A stretch of DNA of 64,000 nt from an uncultured Oscillospiraceae bacterium (GCA_947627715.1 CANQXK010000001.1:1-64000); one strand, 5' to 3'; counted from the stretch's first letter, positions 28,144-37,115 are shown. Notes: generated by a model from the sequence alone, not told the origin. Made by a program: numbers and translations.

Positions 28144-28564
28144 CACTCGCACTCCCTTCTTCAAGTTTGTATGCAAAGGCCAGCAGGGAGACCCGCCGCC
28201 TTACATCCAGGGCTTCATAAATACGGAGAAGCTCTGCCGCTTCCCTGGAGAGCTGGGCATCATCGCCCACCGACGCCTCCGCCCTGGTCGGCAGCGGCTC
28301 AGAGAAAAGGCCCGCACCGATAGCAGCGGCGACGGCCTCGCTTTCCTCCCGCGAGGGAAGTTCAAAGCCCATCAGCCAAGTCGGGGAGCAGTGGAAAAGC
28401 TCCGCCAGTTTGCAAATCCTCTCGTATTTGATGTTTTTGATATTCCCGCTTTCGTACCGCTGAACCGTTGCCTCCTTAACGCCGAGATAATCCGCTACTT
28501 CGAGGAGCGTCAGACCGGCAGCAAGGCGCTTCTGCTTGATCCGCTCATTCAGAGGTTTCGTCAT
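28130..28564 (-). CDS. XRE-family phage repressor
   Basis: 144 residues. Helix-turn-helix at ~5-62 (LTLLEVADYLGVKEATVQRY), then a ~75-residue C-terminal region ending YEALDVRRRVSLLAFAYKLE, common to short Firmicute phage repressors without a peptidase domain. Transcribed leftward from a promoter facing the early operon; expected to maintain lysogeny by binding repeats in 28590-28720. Confidence 0.88.
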   Translation of the reverse strand: MTKPLNERIKQKRLAAGLTLLEVADYLGVKEATVQRYESGNIKNIKYERICKLAELFHCSPTWLMGFELPSREESEAVAAAIGAGLFSEPLPTRAEASVGDDAQLSREAAELLRIYEALDVRRRVSLLAFAYKLEEGSASDGSV

Positions 28565-28602
28565 AGGTATTCCTCCCCATCGCCAAGAATAAACACGCTC
28601 TT

Positions 28603-28631
28603 AGTATATTCGCTCTTTTCGCAAAATGCAA
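28603..28631 (-). promoter_or_regulatory. Leftward repressor/integrase promoter
   Basis: Minus strand -35 TTGCAT (28626-28631), 17-bp spacer, -10 TATACT (28603-28608), 39 bp before the repressor start. The element TTTCGCAAAA lies in the spacer/-35 area (28617-28626) and nearly recurs at 28659-28668, a candidate operator. Confidence 0.75.
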
Positions 28632-28672
28632 GTGAAAAGCGGAAAAATGCTAAAAAACTTTCGCAAAAAGCA

Positions 28673-28701
28673 TTGACAACAGGCGGGAGAAGTGCTACTG
28701 T
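28673..28701 (+). promoter_or_regulatory. Rightward early promoter
   Basis: -35 TTGACA (28673-28678), 17-bp spacer, -10 TACTGT (28696-28701). A second copy of the TTTCGCAAAA-like operator sits just upstream and TTACGCAA just downstream. The early operon starts at 28753. Confidence 0.82.
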
Positions 28702-28752
28702 TAGCTTACGCAATACGAAAGAAACAAACGCAACGCGAAAGGAGCAAACACC

Positions 28753-29454
28753 ATGACGACCTACACCATCACCGCCGAGCGCGAGAACGGAACCACCTTC
28801 ACCGATAACATGACCGCCGCCACCGCCAGCGAGGCCCGCAAGGCTTTCCGCGAGGTCTACCGCCACGGCAAGTTCACCATCACCGGCTGCGAGGTGTACG
28901 CCGAGAACATCTGCGCCACCAAGGAGCAGGAGCGCGAGGCCCTGGCCAAGATCAAGGCCATCATCGAGACCCTCGGCCCCGGCAGCTACCTCGCCACCGC
29001 TTTCGAGGGCACCTTCGAGGACGCCGAGACCAACATCGACTACGACTTCGGCGACAGCATGAAGCGCCGCTGGGAGAGCGAAAAGGAGACCTCCAGCCAC
29101 CTCCGCGAGATCATCGACGACCTGGAGAAGAAGCTCCGCGAGGCCGAGCAGACCATCGCTGCGAGGGACGCCGAGGTCGAAGCCCTGGAGAGCTTCCGGG
29201 CGCAGGCCCTGACCGAGAGCGAGCTGGCCGACATCCGCGAGCGCCTGGACGCTTCCGAGGCCGAGGACGAGGCCGCCGCCGCTACCTTCGCCGACGCCAT
29301 CGTGAAGTACGCCGACGACCCCACCAGCGCGGACTTCATCACGGCAGTGCAGGAACACCGCCGCTGCACCCGGAACGCCGAGAACACCCGCCGCCTGCGC
29401 CACCGGGTGGAAACCGCCGAGACCGCCGCCCACAACATCAACGCCGGGGCTTAA
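28753..29454 (+). CDS. Early phage protein with coiled coil
   Basis: 233 residues, first gene of the early operon (AAAGGAG upstream). Residues 1-60 look like a small beta fold (YTITAERENGTTFTDN); residues ~100-215 are highly charged and helical (LREIIDDLEKKLREAEQ), a coiled coil. No family recognised. First-position early genes are often regulatory or anti-repressor, but nothing here shows it. Confidence 0.78.
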   Translation: MTTYTITAERENGTTFTDNMTAATASEARKAFREVYRHGKFTITGCEVYAENICATKEQEREALAKIKAIIETLGPGSYLATAFEGTFEDAETNIDYDFGDSMKRRWESEKETSSHLREIIDDLEKKLREAEQTIAARDAEVEALESFRAQALTESELADIRERLDASEAEDEAAAATFADAIVKYADDPTSADFITAVQEHRRCTRNAENTRRLRHRVETAETAAHNINAGA

Positions 29455-29490
29455 AGCCCCGGCCCGGATAATAGAAAGGAGACGCGCGCC

Positions 29491-29952
29491 ATGTACGACT
29501 ACGCCCGCACCTACTACCCCCGCCAGCAGCGCTGGGCCATCCGCTACCGCCTGCCGGACGGCACCGAGAAAACCCACACCTCCACCTCGGAGGAGCGGAA
29601 AGCCCAGGCGCTCGCCAGCATCAAGGCCAAGGGCTTCCAGCTCATCAGCTGCCGCAAGCTCTACCCCTTCAACACCGAGCGCAACCAGCACAACTTCGAC
29701 CTGATCCACAACATCTGCGCGAACGCCATGCACGACATGGACACCGGCGAGACGCCCTACAACGCCGCCGAGTACGACCGGCTGGCCGAGACCAAGGAAA
29801 AGGCCGAGCGCCTGTTCTGCCTCCCGCTTCCCGTAGCCTGGGTGCCCTGGGAGGTACTGAAGGACGCGAAAGAGCTGGCCACCGCCGCCATCAACCACCG
29901 GCAGGACGCCTGCATCGCGGCAGGCCGCCCCGACCTGGTGCGCTACTGCTAA
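29491..29952 (+). CDS. Early phage protein, unknown
   Basis: 153 residues with AAAGGAG upstream. Tyr/Arg-rich N-terminus (YDYARTYYPRQQRWAIRYRL) followed by a helical part. No membrane segment, Cys motif or nucleotide site. Position in the early operon suggests a host-takeover or regulatory accessory role only by context. Confidence 0.72.
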   Translation: MYDYARTYYPRQQRWAIRYRLPDGTEKTHTSTSEERKAQALASIKAKGFQLISCRKLYPFNTERNQHNFDLIHNICANAMHDMDTGETPYNAAEYDRLAETKEKAERLFCLPLPVAWVPWEVLKDAKELATAAINHRQDACIAAGRPDLVRYC

Positions 29953-30009
29953 ACCAACCAGCCCGCCCCGGAGGTTACGAGGGCCACACAGAAAGGAGAC
30001 GCGAACACC

Positions 30010-30219
30010 ATGATGGAGCTCATTATCAACGCCGAGCGGGAGGGCTACGGCACCGACCAAGTGCGAACCACGATGACGGTCGGCGAGCTGATCGCCGCCC
30101 TGGAACAGTACGACGAGGACACCCCGGTCTTCCTGGCTTTCGATAACCACTACACTTACGGCGGCATCACCGAGCGCCGCTTCGAGGAGCGCGACCAAAA
30201 CGGGGAGGAGGACGACTGA
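30010..30219 (+). CDS. Small early phage protein
   Basis: 69 residues. Motif MTVGELIAALEQYDEDTPVF is common in small phage proteins of unknown function across Firmicute and other phages. Immediately precedes the next start (30220). Confidence 0.75.
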   Translation: MMELIINAEREGYGTDQVRTTMTVGELIAALEQYDEDTPVFLAFDNHYTYGGITERRFEERDQNGEEDD

Positions 30220-30486
30220 ATGACGACCGCCACGCAGCAAGCCGCCAAGAGCTTCTACTTCACCTTCGGCACACACCCCGGCTTCCCGTACCGGCTCGGC
30301 TGGGTAGAGGTCAAGGCGCTGGACATGAGGGAAGCCTGCGAAAAGTTCCGCGCCAAGTACCCCGACCGAACTCCCGGCCTCCTAAACTGTGCTTTCTGCT
30401 ACGACAGCGAGCAGTGGGCCAGGATGGATGTGGAACACAGCCGCGTCTGGGACGGCGCGAGGAAGTGCTGGGACATCATCGAGTGA
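30220..30486 (+). CDS. Small early phage protein
   Basis: 88 residues, starts directly after the preceding stop. YFTFGTHPGFPYRLGWVEV and EACEKFRAKYPDRTPG patterns recur in phage proteins of unknown function. Single domain, soluble. Confidence 0.75.
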   Translation: MTTATQQAAKSFYFTFGTHPGFPYRLGWVEVKALDMREACEKFRAKYPDRTPGLLNCAFCYDSEQWARMDVEHSRVWDGARKCWDIIE

Positions 30487-30499
30487 GAGGAGGGAGACC

Positions 30500-30730
30500 A
30501 TGAACAAGGCCCGCAGGAAAGCCCTGGCGGACATCGCCGCCAAGCTGGAGGATCTAAAGAGCGCCCTGGAGGACATCCAGACCGAGGAGGAGGACTACTG
30601 CGACAACATCCCGGAGAACCTCCAAGGCTCCGAGCGCCACAATCAGGCCGAGGAGGCCATCAGCAACATCGAGGACGCGGTCAGCAACCTGGAGGACGCC
30701 ATCGGCAGCATCGAGGCCGCGACCGAGTAG
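30500..30730 (+). CDS. Small acidic helical early protein
   Basis: 76 residues from ATG at 30500 (AGGAGGGAG upstream). Nearly all helix with heptad-like acidic repeats (EEAISNIEDAVSNLEDAI). Similar short proteins are widespread in Clostridia phages; function unknown. Confidence 0.78.
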   Translation: MNKARRKALADIAAKLEDLKSALEDIQTEEEDYCDNIPENLQGSERHNQAEEAISNIEDAVSNLEDAIGSIEAATE

Positions 30731-30765
30731 ACCCACAACACCACACAGAAAGGAGAACGACAAAA

Positions 30766-31023
30766 ATGGCAAGAACAAAGACCCCCGAACCCCGCAAGAT
30801 GACCCACACCCACCTCCTGGCCCTGGCCTTCAAGGGCATCGACGCTGAGATCGGCTACTGGGAGGAGAAGCAGCAGACGACCGACAACCTCTACACCATC
30901 GCCAAGGACATCTTCGACCACAGCGACACCGAGGGCGCTTGGGAGGAGCTGACCATCAGCTTCATCATGTACGCGCTCAACCGCGAGGCGGTCATCACCA
31001 ACTACATCATCGAGGGCGAGTAA
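30766..31023 (+). CDS. Small early phage protein
   Basis: 85 residues. Basic start then helices (HLLALAFKGIDAEIGYWEE). No motif. Good ribosome site AGAAAGGAG, like its neighbours. Confidence 0.72.
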   Translation: MARTKTPEPRKMTHTHLLALAFKGIDAEIGYWEEKQQTTDNLYTIAKDIFDHSDTEGAWEELTISFIMYALNREAVITNYIIEGE

Positions 31024-31062
31024 ACCGGCAGCGCCACAACATACAGAAAGGAGTTTCAAAGA

Positions 31063-31695
31063 ATGGGATGCGATATTCATGTGATGGTGGAGGTTAGGCG
31101 GCAATACGGCAGCAACCCCGCCGAGCCGAAAATCACCGGCTGGAAGAACGCCGACAACTGGCGCTTCAACATCTGGCACGGCATCTTCGAGGACGAACCG
31201 GAGATGGAGATCAAGTCAATCTTCAACGACCGCAACTACGAATTGTTCGGCTTCCTCGCGGGCGTCCGAAACTACGGACACAACCCCAGCTTCGGCTTCG
31301 ACCGAGGCTTCCCGGAGGACGCGGACGGCCCGACCCGCTCCGAGTTCGAGAGCTGGGGCGAGGACGCGCACACCCCCGGATTTTGCACCCTCGCCGAGCT
31401 AAAGGAAAAGGTCGCCACCGTAAAGGCCGTTCATCGCAGAGGCTTCGTAAAGAGGGAGGACGCCCAGCACCACCGGGAAACCGGCGAGGGGCCGCACGAA
31501 TGGTGCCAGGGCGTGGGCGGGCCCGGTGCCGACAGGTTCGTGTGGTACGAGTGGGACACCGATCCTCACTGCTTCGACCGCCTCCTGGCCGCCATCGAGG
31601 AACGCAAGCGCGACATCTTCTGGATTTTTGACCCGGAGAAAGATGACGGCTCCTATGACGAGAGCATCCGCATCGTCTTCTGGTTCGACAACTAA
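31063..31695 (+). CDS. Phage protein with MGCDIH N-terminus
   Basis: 210 residues. Begins MGCDIHVMVEVR and contains RNYELFGFLAGVRNYG, a pattern I recall from many phage proteins of unknown function. Rich in Asp, Trp and His; GCDIH with DRFVWYEWDTDPHCF could make a metal site. No catalytic family can be assigned. Confidence 0.78.
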   Translation: MGCDIHVMVEVRRQYGSNPAEPKITGWKNADNWRFNIWHGIFEDEPEMEIKSIFNDRNYELFGFLAGVRNYGHNPSFGFDRGFPEDADGPTRSEFESWGEDAHTPGFCTLAELKEKVATVKAVHRRGFVKREDAQHHRETGEGPHEWCQGVGGPGADRFVWYEWDTDPHCFDRLLAAIEERKRDIFWIFDPEKDDGSYDESIRIVFWFDN

Positions 31696-31754
31696 CCCGG
31701 CAATAACCCCGCGAGGGGATTGCATACCAACCCAACCGAAAGGAGGTGCAGACC

Positions 31755-32132
31755 ATGAATGAAGCAGTGCAGACCCGCGAAAGCATCATGCGGATGGCCA
31801 AGGGAGCCTTCGAGGAGCGCGTGGACTACGAGATGGCCAAGGTCATCGACAACATCCTCGACCTCAACACCAAGGCGACCGAGAAGCGGAAAATCACCCT
31901 CACCATCGAGCTGAAGCCCGACGACGAGCGGAAGATGATCCAGGTGGCCGTCCAAGCCAAGGCGACCCTCGCCCCGACCAACCCCGTCGCCACATCCCTC
32001 TGCGTGACCACCGACCGGGACGGCAAGCCCCTGGTGGCCGAGATGGTGCCCCAGGTGCCCGGACAGCTCGCCCTCGACGGGCGCGAACAGCCCCGGCCCA
32101 AGTTCCTCAAGCTCGCCAACGCGAGCGCCTAA
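31755..32132 (+). CDS. Phage 'replication terminator protein'-like family
   Basis: 125 residues from ATG at 31755 (AGGAGG upstream). EERVDYEMAKVIDNILDLNT followed by KRKITLTIELKPDDERK matches a family annotated in Clostridia phages as replication terminator protein; that name is historical and the role unproven. C-terminal part is a beta region and a Pro/Gln tail. Confidence 0.72.
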   Translation: MNEAVQTRESIMRMAKGAFEERVDYEMAKVIDNILDLNTKATEKRKITLTIELKPDDERKMIQVAVQAKATLAPTNPVATSLCVTTDRDGKPLVAEMVPQVPGQLALDGREQPRPKFLKLANASA

Positions 32133-32156
32133 CATCAGAAAGGAGAACAAAAACCC

Positions 32157-32879
32157 ATGCTCGCAAAGATGATCGACAAAATCACGCAGCTCGCCGAGAC
32201 CAAGACCTTCGAGATCAACGGCGAGACCTACACCGACCACAGCCTCACCCGCATCCCGCCCCATGTTGACCGGCCCGACCTGCTGACCGTCAGCAGCCTG
32301 GACAGCATCGCCAAGCTCATCCGCACCGAGATCGCCAAGTCCACCACCGGCGCGGAGCCGCTCCTGGTGCTGGCCAAGAGCTTCGAGGAGGTGCTGGTCA
32401 TGACCTCCTACCAGCCGGACTTCTCCCGGAACACGCTCTACAGGGCGGTCGCCGACACCCCCGGCTTCCGGCAGGGATGGCGGGAGCGGGAGACCGCCAT
32501 CATCGAGATCAGGAGCCTGCTGGCCCCCAACGAGGGCAGCGCCTACCTGCTCGACCTTCTCAGCCGCATCAACGAGGACAGCGGCGTGACTACCAGGGAC
32601 AACGGCGTCACTCAGGAGGTGGAGGCCCGCCAGGGCATCGCCCTCAACTACGCGGTCGAGATCAAGCCCCGCGTGACCCTCCAGCCATTCCGCACCTTCC
32701 TGGAGGTGCCGCAGCCCGAAAGCGAGTTCCTGCTCCGCGTGGATAAGACCAAGGGCATCGGCTTCTTCGAGGCTGACGGCGGCATCTGGAAGCTGGAAGC
32801 CAAGCGCAACATCGCCGACTACTTCGCCACCGCCCTCGCCGACCTCGTAACGGCGGGCAAGGTGGTCATCATGCAGTAA
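32157..32879 (+). CDS. Phage protein resembling DUF2303
   Basis: 240 residues. Features FRTFLEVPQPESEFLLRV and LIRTEIAK resemble DUF2303 proteins found beside recombination or replication genes in phages. Soluble, mixed alpha/beta. Family match is from memory; treat as tentative. Confidence 0.7.
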   Translation: MLAKMIDKITQLAETKTFEINGETYTDHSLTRIPPHVDRPDLLTVSSLDSIAKLIRTEIAKSTTGAEPLLVLAKSFEEVLVMTSYQPDFSRNTLYRAVADTPGFRQGWRERETAIIEIRSLLAPNEGSAYLLDLLSRINEDSGVTTRDNGVTQEVEARQGIALNYAVEIKPRVTLQPFRTFLEVPQPESEFLLRVDKTKGIGFFEADGGIWKLEAKRNIADYFATALADLVTAGKVVIMQ

Positions 32880-32958
32880 GCAACGCCAACGGTGCCGGGT
32901 GCCAGACCCGACACCCCGACACCCGGCACCACATTCACCCATCAAGGAGGAGCAAAAA

Positions 32959-33192
32959 GTGAGCTATACCATCAACGCCAAAGAGCTGAAGAAGCTGATG
33001 ATTGAAAACGGCTTCGACACCATCCTGAGCCTCGCCGAGGAGACCGGCGTGAACCGCACCACCCTCGGAAAAATCCTGAGTGGCGAGCAGAAGCCCTCCT
33101 CCGACGCCATGTATAGGATCGCCGCCGCGCTGAAAATTTCCGGCGAGCAGGCTGGCAAGATTTTTTTTGCAGGGGACTTTCCTACTGCGTAA
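32959..33192 (+). CDS. Small Cro-like helix-turn-helix protein
   Basis: 77 residues from GTG at 32959, which has AAGGAGG 8 nt upstream (an ATG-led longer frame from 32899 has none). HTH core LSLAEETGVNRTTLGKILSG at ~23-42, ending with AGKIFFAGDFPTA, typical of small Firmicute phage XRE proteins. Likely an early-gene regulator separate from the main repressor. Confidence 0.8.
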   Translation: MSYTINAKELKKLMIENGFDTILSLAEETGVNRTTLGKILSGEQKPSSDAMYRIAAALKISGEQAGKIFFAGDFPTA

Positions 33193-33213
33193 GATTTGAG
33201 AGGAGGCTCTAAC

Positions 33214-33387
33214 ATGACACGAAAGACAGGCCCCGGCCCGGAGGCCCCGCGCATCGACCCCCGGCTGATACCCGCCGAGGACTACACCACCGGCTGCCGC
33301 GTACTGGCCGCCAGCATACGCCGCGCCCTGGCCGACCCGGAGGCCCGCTCCGAGTACGAGGACTGGATAAGGAGGCGAGCCGGATGA
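33214..33387 (+). CDS. Very small phage protein
   Basis: 57 residues from ATG at 33214 (AGAGGAGG upstream). Pro/Arg-rich, then a helix CRVLAASIRRALADPEARSE. Overlaps the lipoprotein gene start by 4 bp (ATGA). Unknown function. Confidence 0.65.
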   Translation: MTRKTGPGPEAPRIDPRLIPAEDYTTGCRVLAASIRRALADPEARSEYEDWIRRRAG

Positions 33388-34010
33388 ACCCCCGCAAGAT
33401 CATCGCCATCGCCCTGACCATCGCGGCCCTGGCCGCCATCCTGACCGCCTGCAAGGACGCCCAGCGCTGGCCGCCACAGGCGAGCGCAACAGAGCCGACG
33501 CAGATGGCCGACACCACGCCCACACCCGCGCCGGAGCGCCCGCCAGAGGGCACCACAGCCGCTGAAAACGGCGCAAATGAGACACCCGCCCCGACAGAGG
33601 AACCCTGGGAGCCTGACCCGCTCGATGTCCAATACATAGCCATCACCATCTACGGCGAGGCCGGAGTGGTACAGAGCAAGGCGCGGCAGGCGGCGGTCGG
33701 CTGGTGCATCTTGAACCGCGTGGACGACCCCGGCTTCCCGGACACCATCGCCGAAGTTGTAACCGCCCCTTACCAGTTCGCCGGTTATCACGCGGGCACC
33801 ACGCCCCCGGAGCGCTACATCGACCTGGCGCGGGACATCCTGACCCGCTACCACCGGGAGCAGCAGGGCGAGGCCGAGGTGGGCCGGACGCTACCGCAAG
33901 GCTGGTGCTTCTTCACCGGCGACGGCGAGGAAAACTACTTCACCAAAGAGTGGTGCGGCACCGACACCTGGGACTGGACGCTCCCCGACCCCTACGCAGA
34001 GGAGGACTGA
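33384..34010 (+). CDS. Prophage-encoded lipoprotein with SleB-like cell-wall hydrolase domain
   Basis: 208 residues. Lipoprotein signal with lipobox LTAC, Cys23; Thr/Pro/Glu linker to ~80; then a Hydrolase_2/SleB-like domain (TIYGEAGVVQSKARQAAVGW with a catalytic-type Glu, then NRVDDPGFPDTIAEVV). It should be anchored outside the cell membrane and cut or bind peptidoglycan. It lies in the early region, not with lysis genes, and is followed by a small membrane protein. Possible jobs: envelope change in lysogens, superinfection exclusion, or DNA-entry aid. Confidence 0.85.
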   Translation: MNPRKIIAIALTIAALAAILTACKDAQRWPPQASATEPTQMADTTPTPAPERPPEGTTAAENGANETPAPTEEPWEPDPLDVQYIAITIYGEAGVVQSKARQAAVGWCILNRVDDPGFPDTIAEVVTAPYQFAGYHAGTTPPERYIDLARDILTRYHREQQGEAEVGRTLPQGWCFFTGDGEENYFTKEWCGTDTWDWTLPDPYAEED

Positions 34011-34013
34011 CAC

Positions 34014-34226
34014 ATGAAAGAGAAAATCTGCGGCACCATCGCCATCATCGCCTTTTTCTGGCTGCTGGGCATCGCCGGAAACAGCGACCTCGGCCTCAGC
34101 ACCACCGGGGAGGTCATCACGCAAGGCGGCGCGGCCCTGGCGCTTTTCGCCGGGAGCCTCTACGCCGGAGGCTTCCTCGGCGGCAGACCGCCCGCGAGAG
34201 GAGGACGCCATGAAGATCGCTGTTAG
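34014..34226 (+). CDS. Small two-helix membrane protein
   Basis: 70 residues. Hydrophobic segments IAIIAFFWLLGIAG and ITQGGAALALFAGSLYAGGFLGG. Starts 3 bp after the lipoprotein stop and overlaps the helicase gene by 17 bp. May work with the lipoprotein at the envelope; holin-like function cannot be excluded. Confidence 0.72.
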   Translation: MKEKICGTIAIIAFFWLLGIAGNSDLGLSTTGEVITQGGAALALFAGSLYAGGFLGGRPPARGGRHEDRC

Positions 34227-35973
34227 AGACGGGGACATCATCCTCCAGCAGCTCACCCCGGATCAGTACAACATCATCAAGAGCTGGAACCTCATGCGCT
34301 GGATCAGAGCCGAGCAAGCCCTCCGTGGCAAGGCCAGCATCGACCTTCTGGACAAGCTCTCCACCCTCGGCAAGCTGCCCCCGCGCATCGAGGCGCAGCG
34401 CCAGCGCCTGCACCACACCGCCGACCTCGTAAACCGCGAGCGCGGAGCCGAGACCCCCGCGCCCCTCATCCCGTACCCTGTGCGGATAAGCCTGTTCCGG
34501 CATCAGACCCGCGCCGCGAATATGGCCCTCATCACCTTCGGTTACGACCCCGCCGCTGACGAGTTCGCCGACCTCCCCGCATACGACCACCGAGGCTTCG
34601 GCCTGCTATTCGAGATGGGATGCGGCAAGACCCTGACCGCGCTGGCCATCGCCGGAGCGCTCTACCAATACGGCAAAATCACCCGCGCCCTCGTAGTGGC
34701 CCCCTCCAGCGTGGTGGGCGTCTGGCCCCAAGAGCTAAAGGAAATGGCCGGCTTCCCATTCCGGGCGGCGGTCATGCTCGGAGACAAGGGCAAGCGCCTC
34801 GCGGAGCTGGCCGCCCTGGGAGCCACAAAGCCCCCGACACCGCCCGCCCTCCAGGTGGCGGTCATCAACTACGAAAGCACCTGGCGCGACGGCATCTTCG
34901 AGGCCCTCGCCAACTGGCACCCCGACCTCATCATCGCCGACGAGAGCCAGCGCATCAAGAGCCACGACGCCAGCCAAAGCAAGGCGATGCACAAGCTCGG
35001 CGACGAGGCCCCCTACAAGCTCATCCTCAGCGGGACGCCAGTGCAGAACAACGCCGTGGACATATTCAGCCAGTACCGCTTCCTGGACAGCACCATCTTC
35101 GGCACCAACTTCTACGCTTTCCGAAACCGCTACGCCATAATGGGCGGCTTCAATAAGCACCAAATAGTGGGCTACCGGGATATGGACGAGCTGATCCGCA
35201 AGGAACACTCCATCGCCTACCGCGTAACCAAGGCCGAGGCGCTCGACCTCCCCGACCAAACCTTCGAGCGGCGCTTCGTCCAGCTTTCCCCGGCAGACCG
35301 CAAGGTCTACGACCAACTCCGGCGCGACAGCTACGCCGAGCTGGAGAACGGCGGCGAGGTGACGGCCCCGACCATCCTGACCCGCCTCCTCCGGCTCCAG
35401 CAACTGACGGGTGGCTTCCTGCGCTTGGACGACACCGACGCCCCGAAGCTGGTGAACCACGCCAAGCTCGACGCCCTGATGGAGATAGCAGAGGACGCCG
35501 CCGACGCAGGCCAGAAGTTGGTGGTTTTCGCCCGCTTCACCGCCGAGATCGACCTCATCGCCGCCGCGCTCAAAAAGGCGGGCATCACCTTCGGCATGAT
35601 AGACGGGCGCACACCGATGGAGCATAAGACCGACCGGGCCACCGGCGCGGAGGTACTCAGCCGCTCCGAGATAGTGGCAGACTTTCAGACCAACCCCAAA
35701 ACCACGGTTTTCCTGGCCCAGATACAGACGGCGGGCCTCGGGATAACCCTACACGCGGCAAGCACAGCGGTTTTTTACAGCCTCGATTTCAACTATGCCA
35801 ACTATGTCCAGGCCCTGGCCCGCATCCACCGCATCGGACAGCGGCACCCCTGCACCTACATCCACCTTCTCGTGGAGAACAGCATCGACACGAAGGTGCT
35901 GCAGGCCCTGGGAGCCAAGGACGACCTCGCCAAGAGCGTCGTGGACAACTGGCGCACCTACTTCGAGCCATGA
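34210..35973 (+). CDS. SNF2-family DNA helicase/translocase
   Basis: 587 residues. Motif I FEMGCGKTLTAL near 134-145, Ia APSSVVGVW, II DESQ at 244-247 (in place of DEAH), III LILSGTPVQNN, and the C-terminal RecA lobe with V/VI ending QALARIHRIGQRH. A typical phage SNF2 protein, probably used in replication, recombination or transcription displacement. Overlaps the MTase-like gene by 4 bp. Confidence 0.93.
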   Translation: MKIAVRDGDIILQQLTPDQYNIIKSWNLMRWIRAEQALRGKASIDLLDKLSTLGKLPPRIEAQRQRLHHTADLVNRERGAETPAPLIPYPVRISLFRHQTRAANMALITFGYDPAADEFADLPAYDHRGFGLLFEMGCGKTLTALAIAGALYQYGKITRALVVAPSSVVGVWPQELKEMAGFPFRAAVMLGDKGKRLAELAALGATKPPTPPALQVAVINYESTWRDGIFEALANWHPDLIIADESQRIKSHDASQSKAMHKLGDEAPYKLILSGTPVQNNAVDIFSQYRFLDSTIFGTNFYAFRNRYAIMGGFNKHQIVGYRDMDELIRKEHSIAYRVTKAEALDLPDQTFERRFVQLSPADRKVYDQLRRDSYAELENGGEVTAPTILTRLLRLQQLTGGFLRLDDTDAPKLVNHAKLDALMEIAEDAADAGQKLVVFARFTAEIDLIAAALKKAGITFGMIDGRTPMEHKTDRATGAEVLSRSEIVADFQTNPKTTVFLAQIQTAGLGITLHAASTAVFYSLDFNYANYVQALARIHRIGQRHPCTYIHLLVENSIDTKVLQALGAKDDLAKSVVDNWRTYFEP

Positions 35974-36584
35974 GCAAGATCATCCTTGACCTTTGCGGAG
36001 GCACCGGGAGCTGGTCGCGGCCCTACCAGCAAGCCGGATATGATGTGCGGATCATAACCCTCCCGGACTACGATGTGAGGACATACACCCCGCCCCTCGA
36101 TGTCTACGGCATACTCGCCGCCCCCCCCTGTACCGAATTTTCGATACTCAACTGCAGGGCCGAGGCGAGGACACGGCACCCGGAGGTCGGCATGGAGATC
36201 GTAGACGCCTGCTTCCGCATCATCATGGAGTGTAGACCGAAATGGTGGGCCTTGGAGAACCCGGTCGGGCATCTGCGCGACTACCTCGGCCTGCCGGAGC
36301 TGACCTTCCAGCCCTGGGAATACGGCGACCCCTGGACAAAGCGCACCGACATCTGGGGACACTTTACGCACCCGCCGAAGCTCTACACCCGCTGGGAGGA
36401 TGTCCCGAACAAATTGCACCTCTACACAAGGCCGAACCGGGGCAAGCCAAACTTCGCCTACCTCCATAAATCGGCCCTCGCCCAGATACCACAGCTTCAA
36501 TGGGCCAACCCACAGACCGACGCGGACTTCCGCGCCATAACCCCGCCCGGATTTGCAAAGGCATTTTTCGCCGCGAACCCGTAA
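35970..36584 (+). CDS. Small C5-cytosine-methyltransferase-like protein
   Basis: 204 residues, about half normal length. Motif I ILDLCGGTGSWS binds SAM (5-16); motif IV APPCTEFS holds the catalytic Cys near 53; motif VI WALENPVGH near 93. The target-recognition domain is very short. Present in many phages in this compact form; activity uncertain. Could protect phage DNA from host restriction. Confidence 0.83.
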   Translation: MSKIILDLCGGTGSWSRPYQQAGYDVRIITLPDYDVRTYTPPLDVYGILAAPPCTEFSILNCRAEARTRHPEVGMEIVDACFRIIMECRPKWWALENPVGHLRDYLGLPELTFQPWEYGDPWTKRTDIWGHFTHPPKLYTRWEDVPNKLHLYTRPNRGKPNFAYLHKSALAQIPQLQWANPQTDADFRAITPPGFAKAFFAANP

Positions 36585-36655
36585 CCCCCTCAGATCAGAC
36601 CGGGCACCACGCCCGATTTGAAATAAACAGCGGAAACGCAGAAAGGAACACCACA

Positions 36656-37093
36656 ATGGCAGACAAGGACACCATCAGCACCGAGGTCACCGCCCTCATC
36701 GACCGCTACAAAGCCCTCCTCGACGAGAAAGACCGCCTCGCCGACGCGACCAAGCGGAACAACGCGGAGGTCATCCAGTGCCGGGACAGGCTCGCCCAGG
36801 CCATGGTCGAGGCCGAGATCGACCAGGTCGGTCGCCACGGCATCAACTGGAAGCTCAAGCCCACCACCAAATACTCGAAGAAGGCCGGAGCCGACGACGC
36901 CCTGTTCGAGCTGCTCCGGCAGCACGGCCTCGGCTCCCTCATCCGGGAGACCGTCAACGCCCAGACCCTCCAGGGCGCGATGAGCGAGCTGGCCGCCGAG
37001 AATGACGACGAGCTCCCGGAGGAGTTCGCCGAGGTCATCTCGGTATACGAGTACATGGACATCTCCCGCCGTAAGATCACCAAGACCCGCTGA
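36656..37093 (+). CDS. Phage early protein, helical, possible Gam-like
   Basis: 145 residues from ATG at 36656 (AAAGGA upstream; longer frame rejected because it lies inside the MTase gene). Coiled N-terminus (LIDRYKALLDEKDRLADATK), then INWKLKPTTKYSKKAG. Position before an SSB-like protein suggests a recombination accessory; nuclease inhibitor Gam is one possibility, without motif proof. Confidence 0.68.
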   Translation: MADKDTISTEVTALIDRYKALLDEKDRLADATKRNNAEVIQCRDRLAQAMVEAEIDQVGRHGINWKLKPTTKYSKKAGADDALFELLRQHGLGSLIRETVNAQTLQGAMSELAAENDDELPEEFAEVISVYEYMDISRRKITKTR

Positions 37094-37115
37094 ACATCAG
37101 AAAGGAGAAAAGACA

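Noticed and set aside
28561..30276. 571-codon minus-strand frame rich in Gly/Val/Leu
   Set aside because: Mirror of several well-supported early genes; it would also cross the switch promoters.
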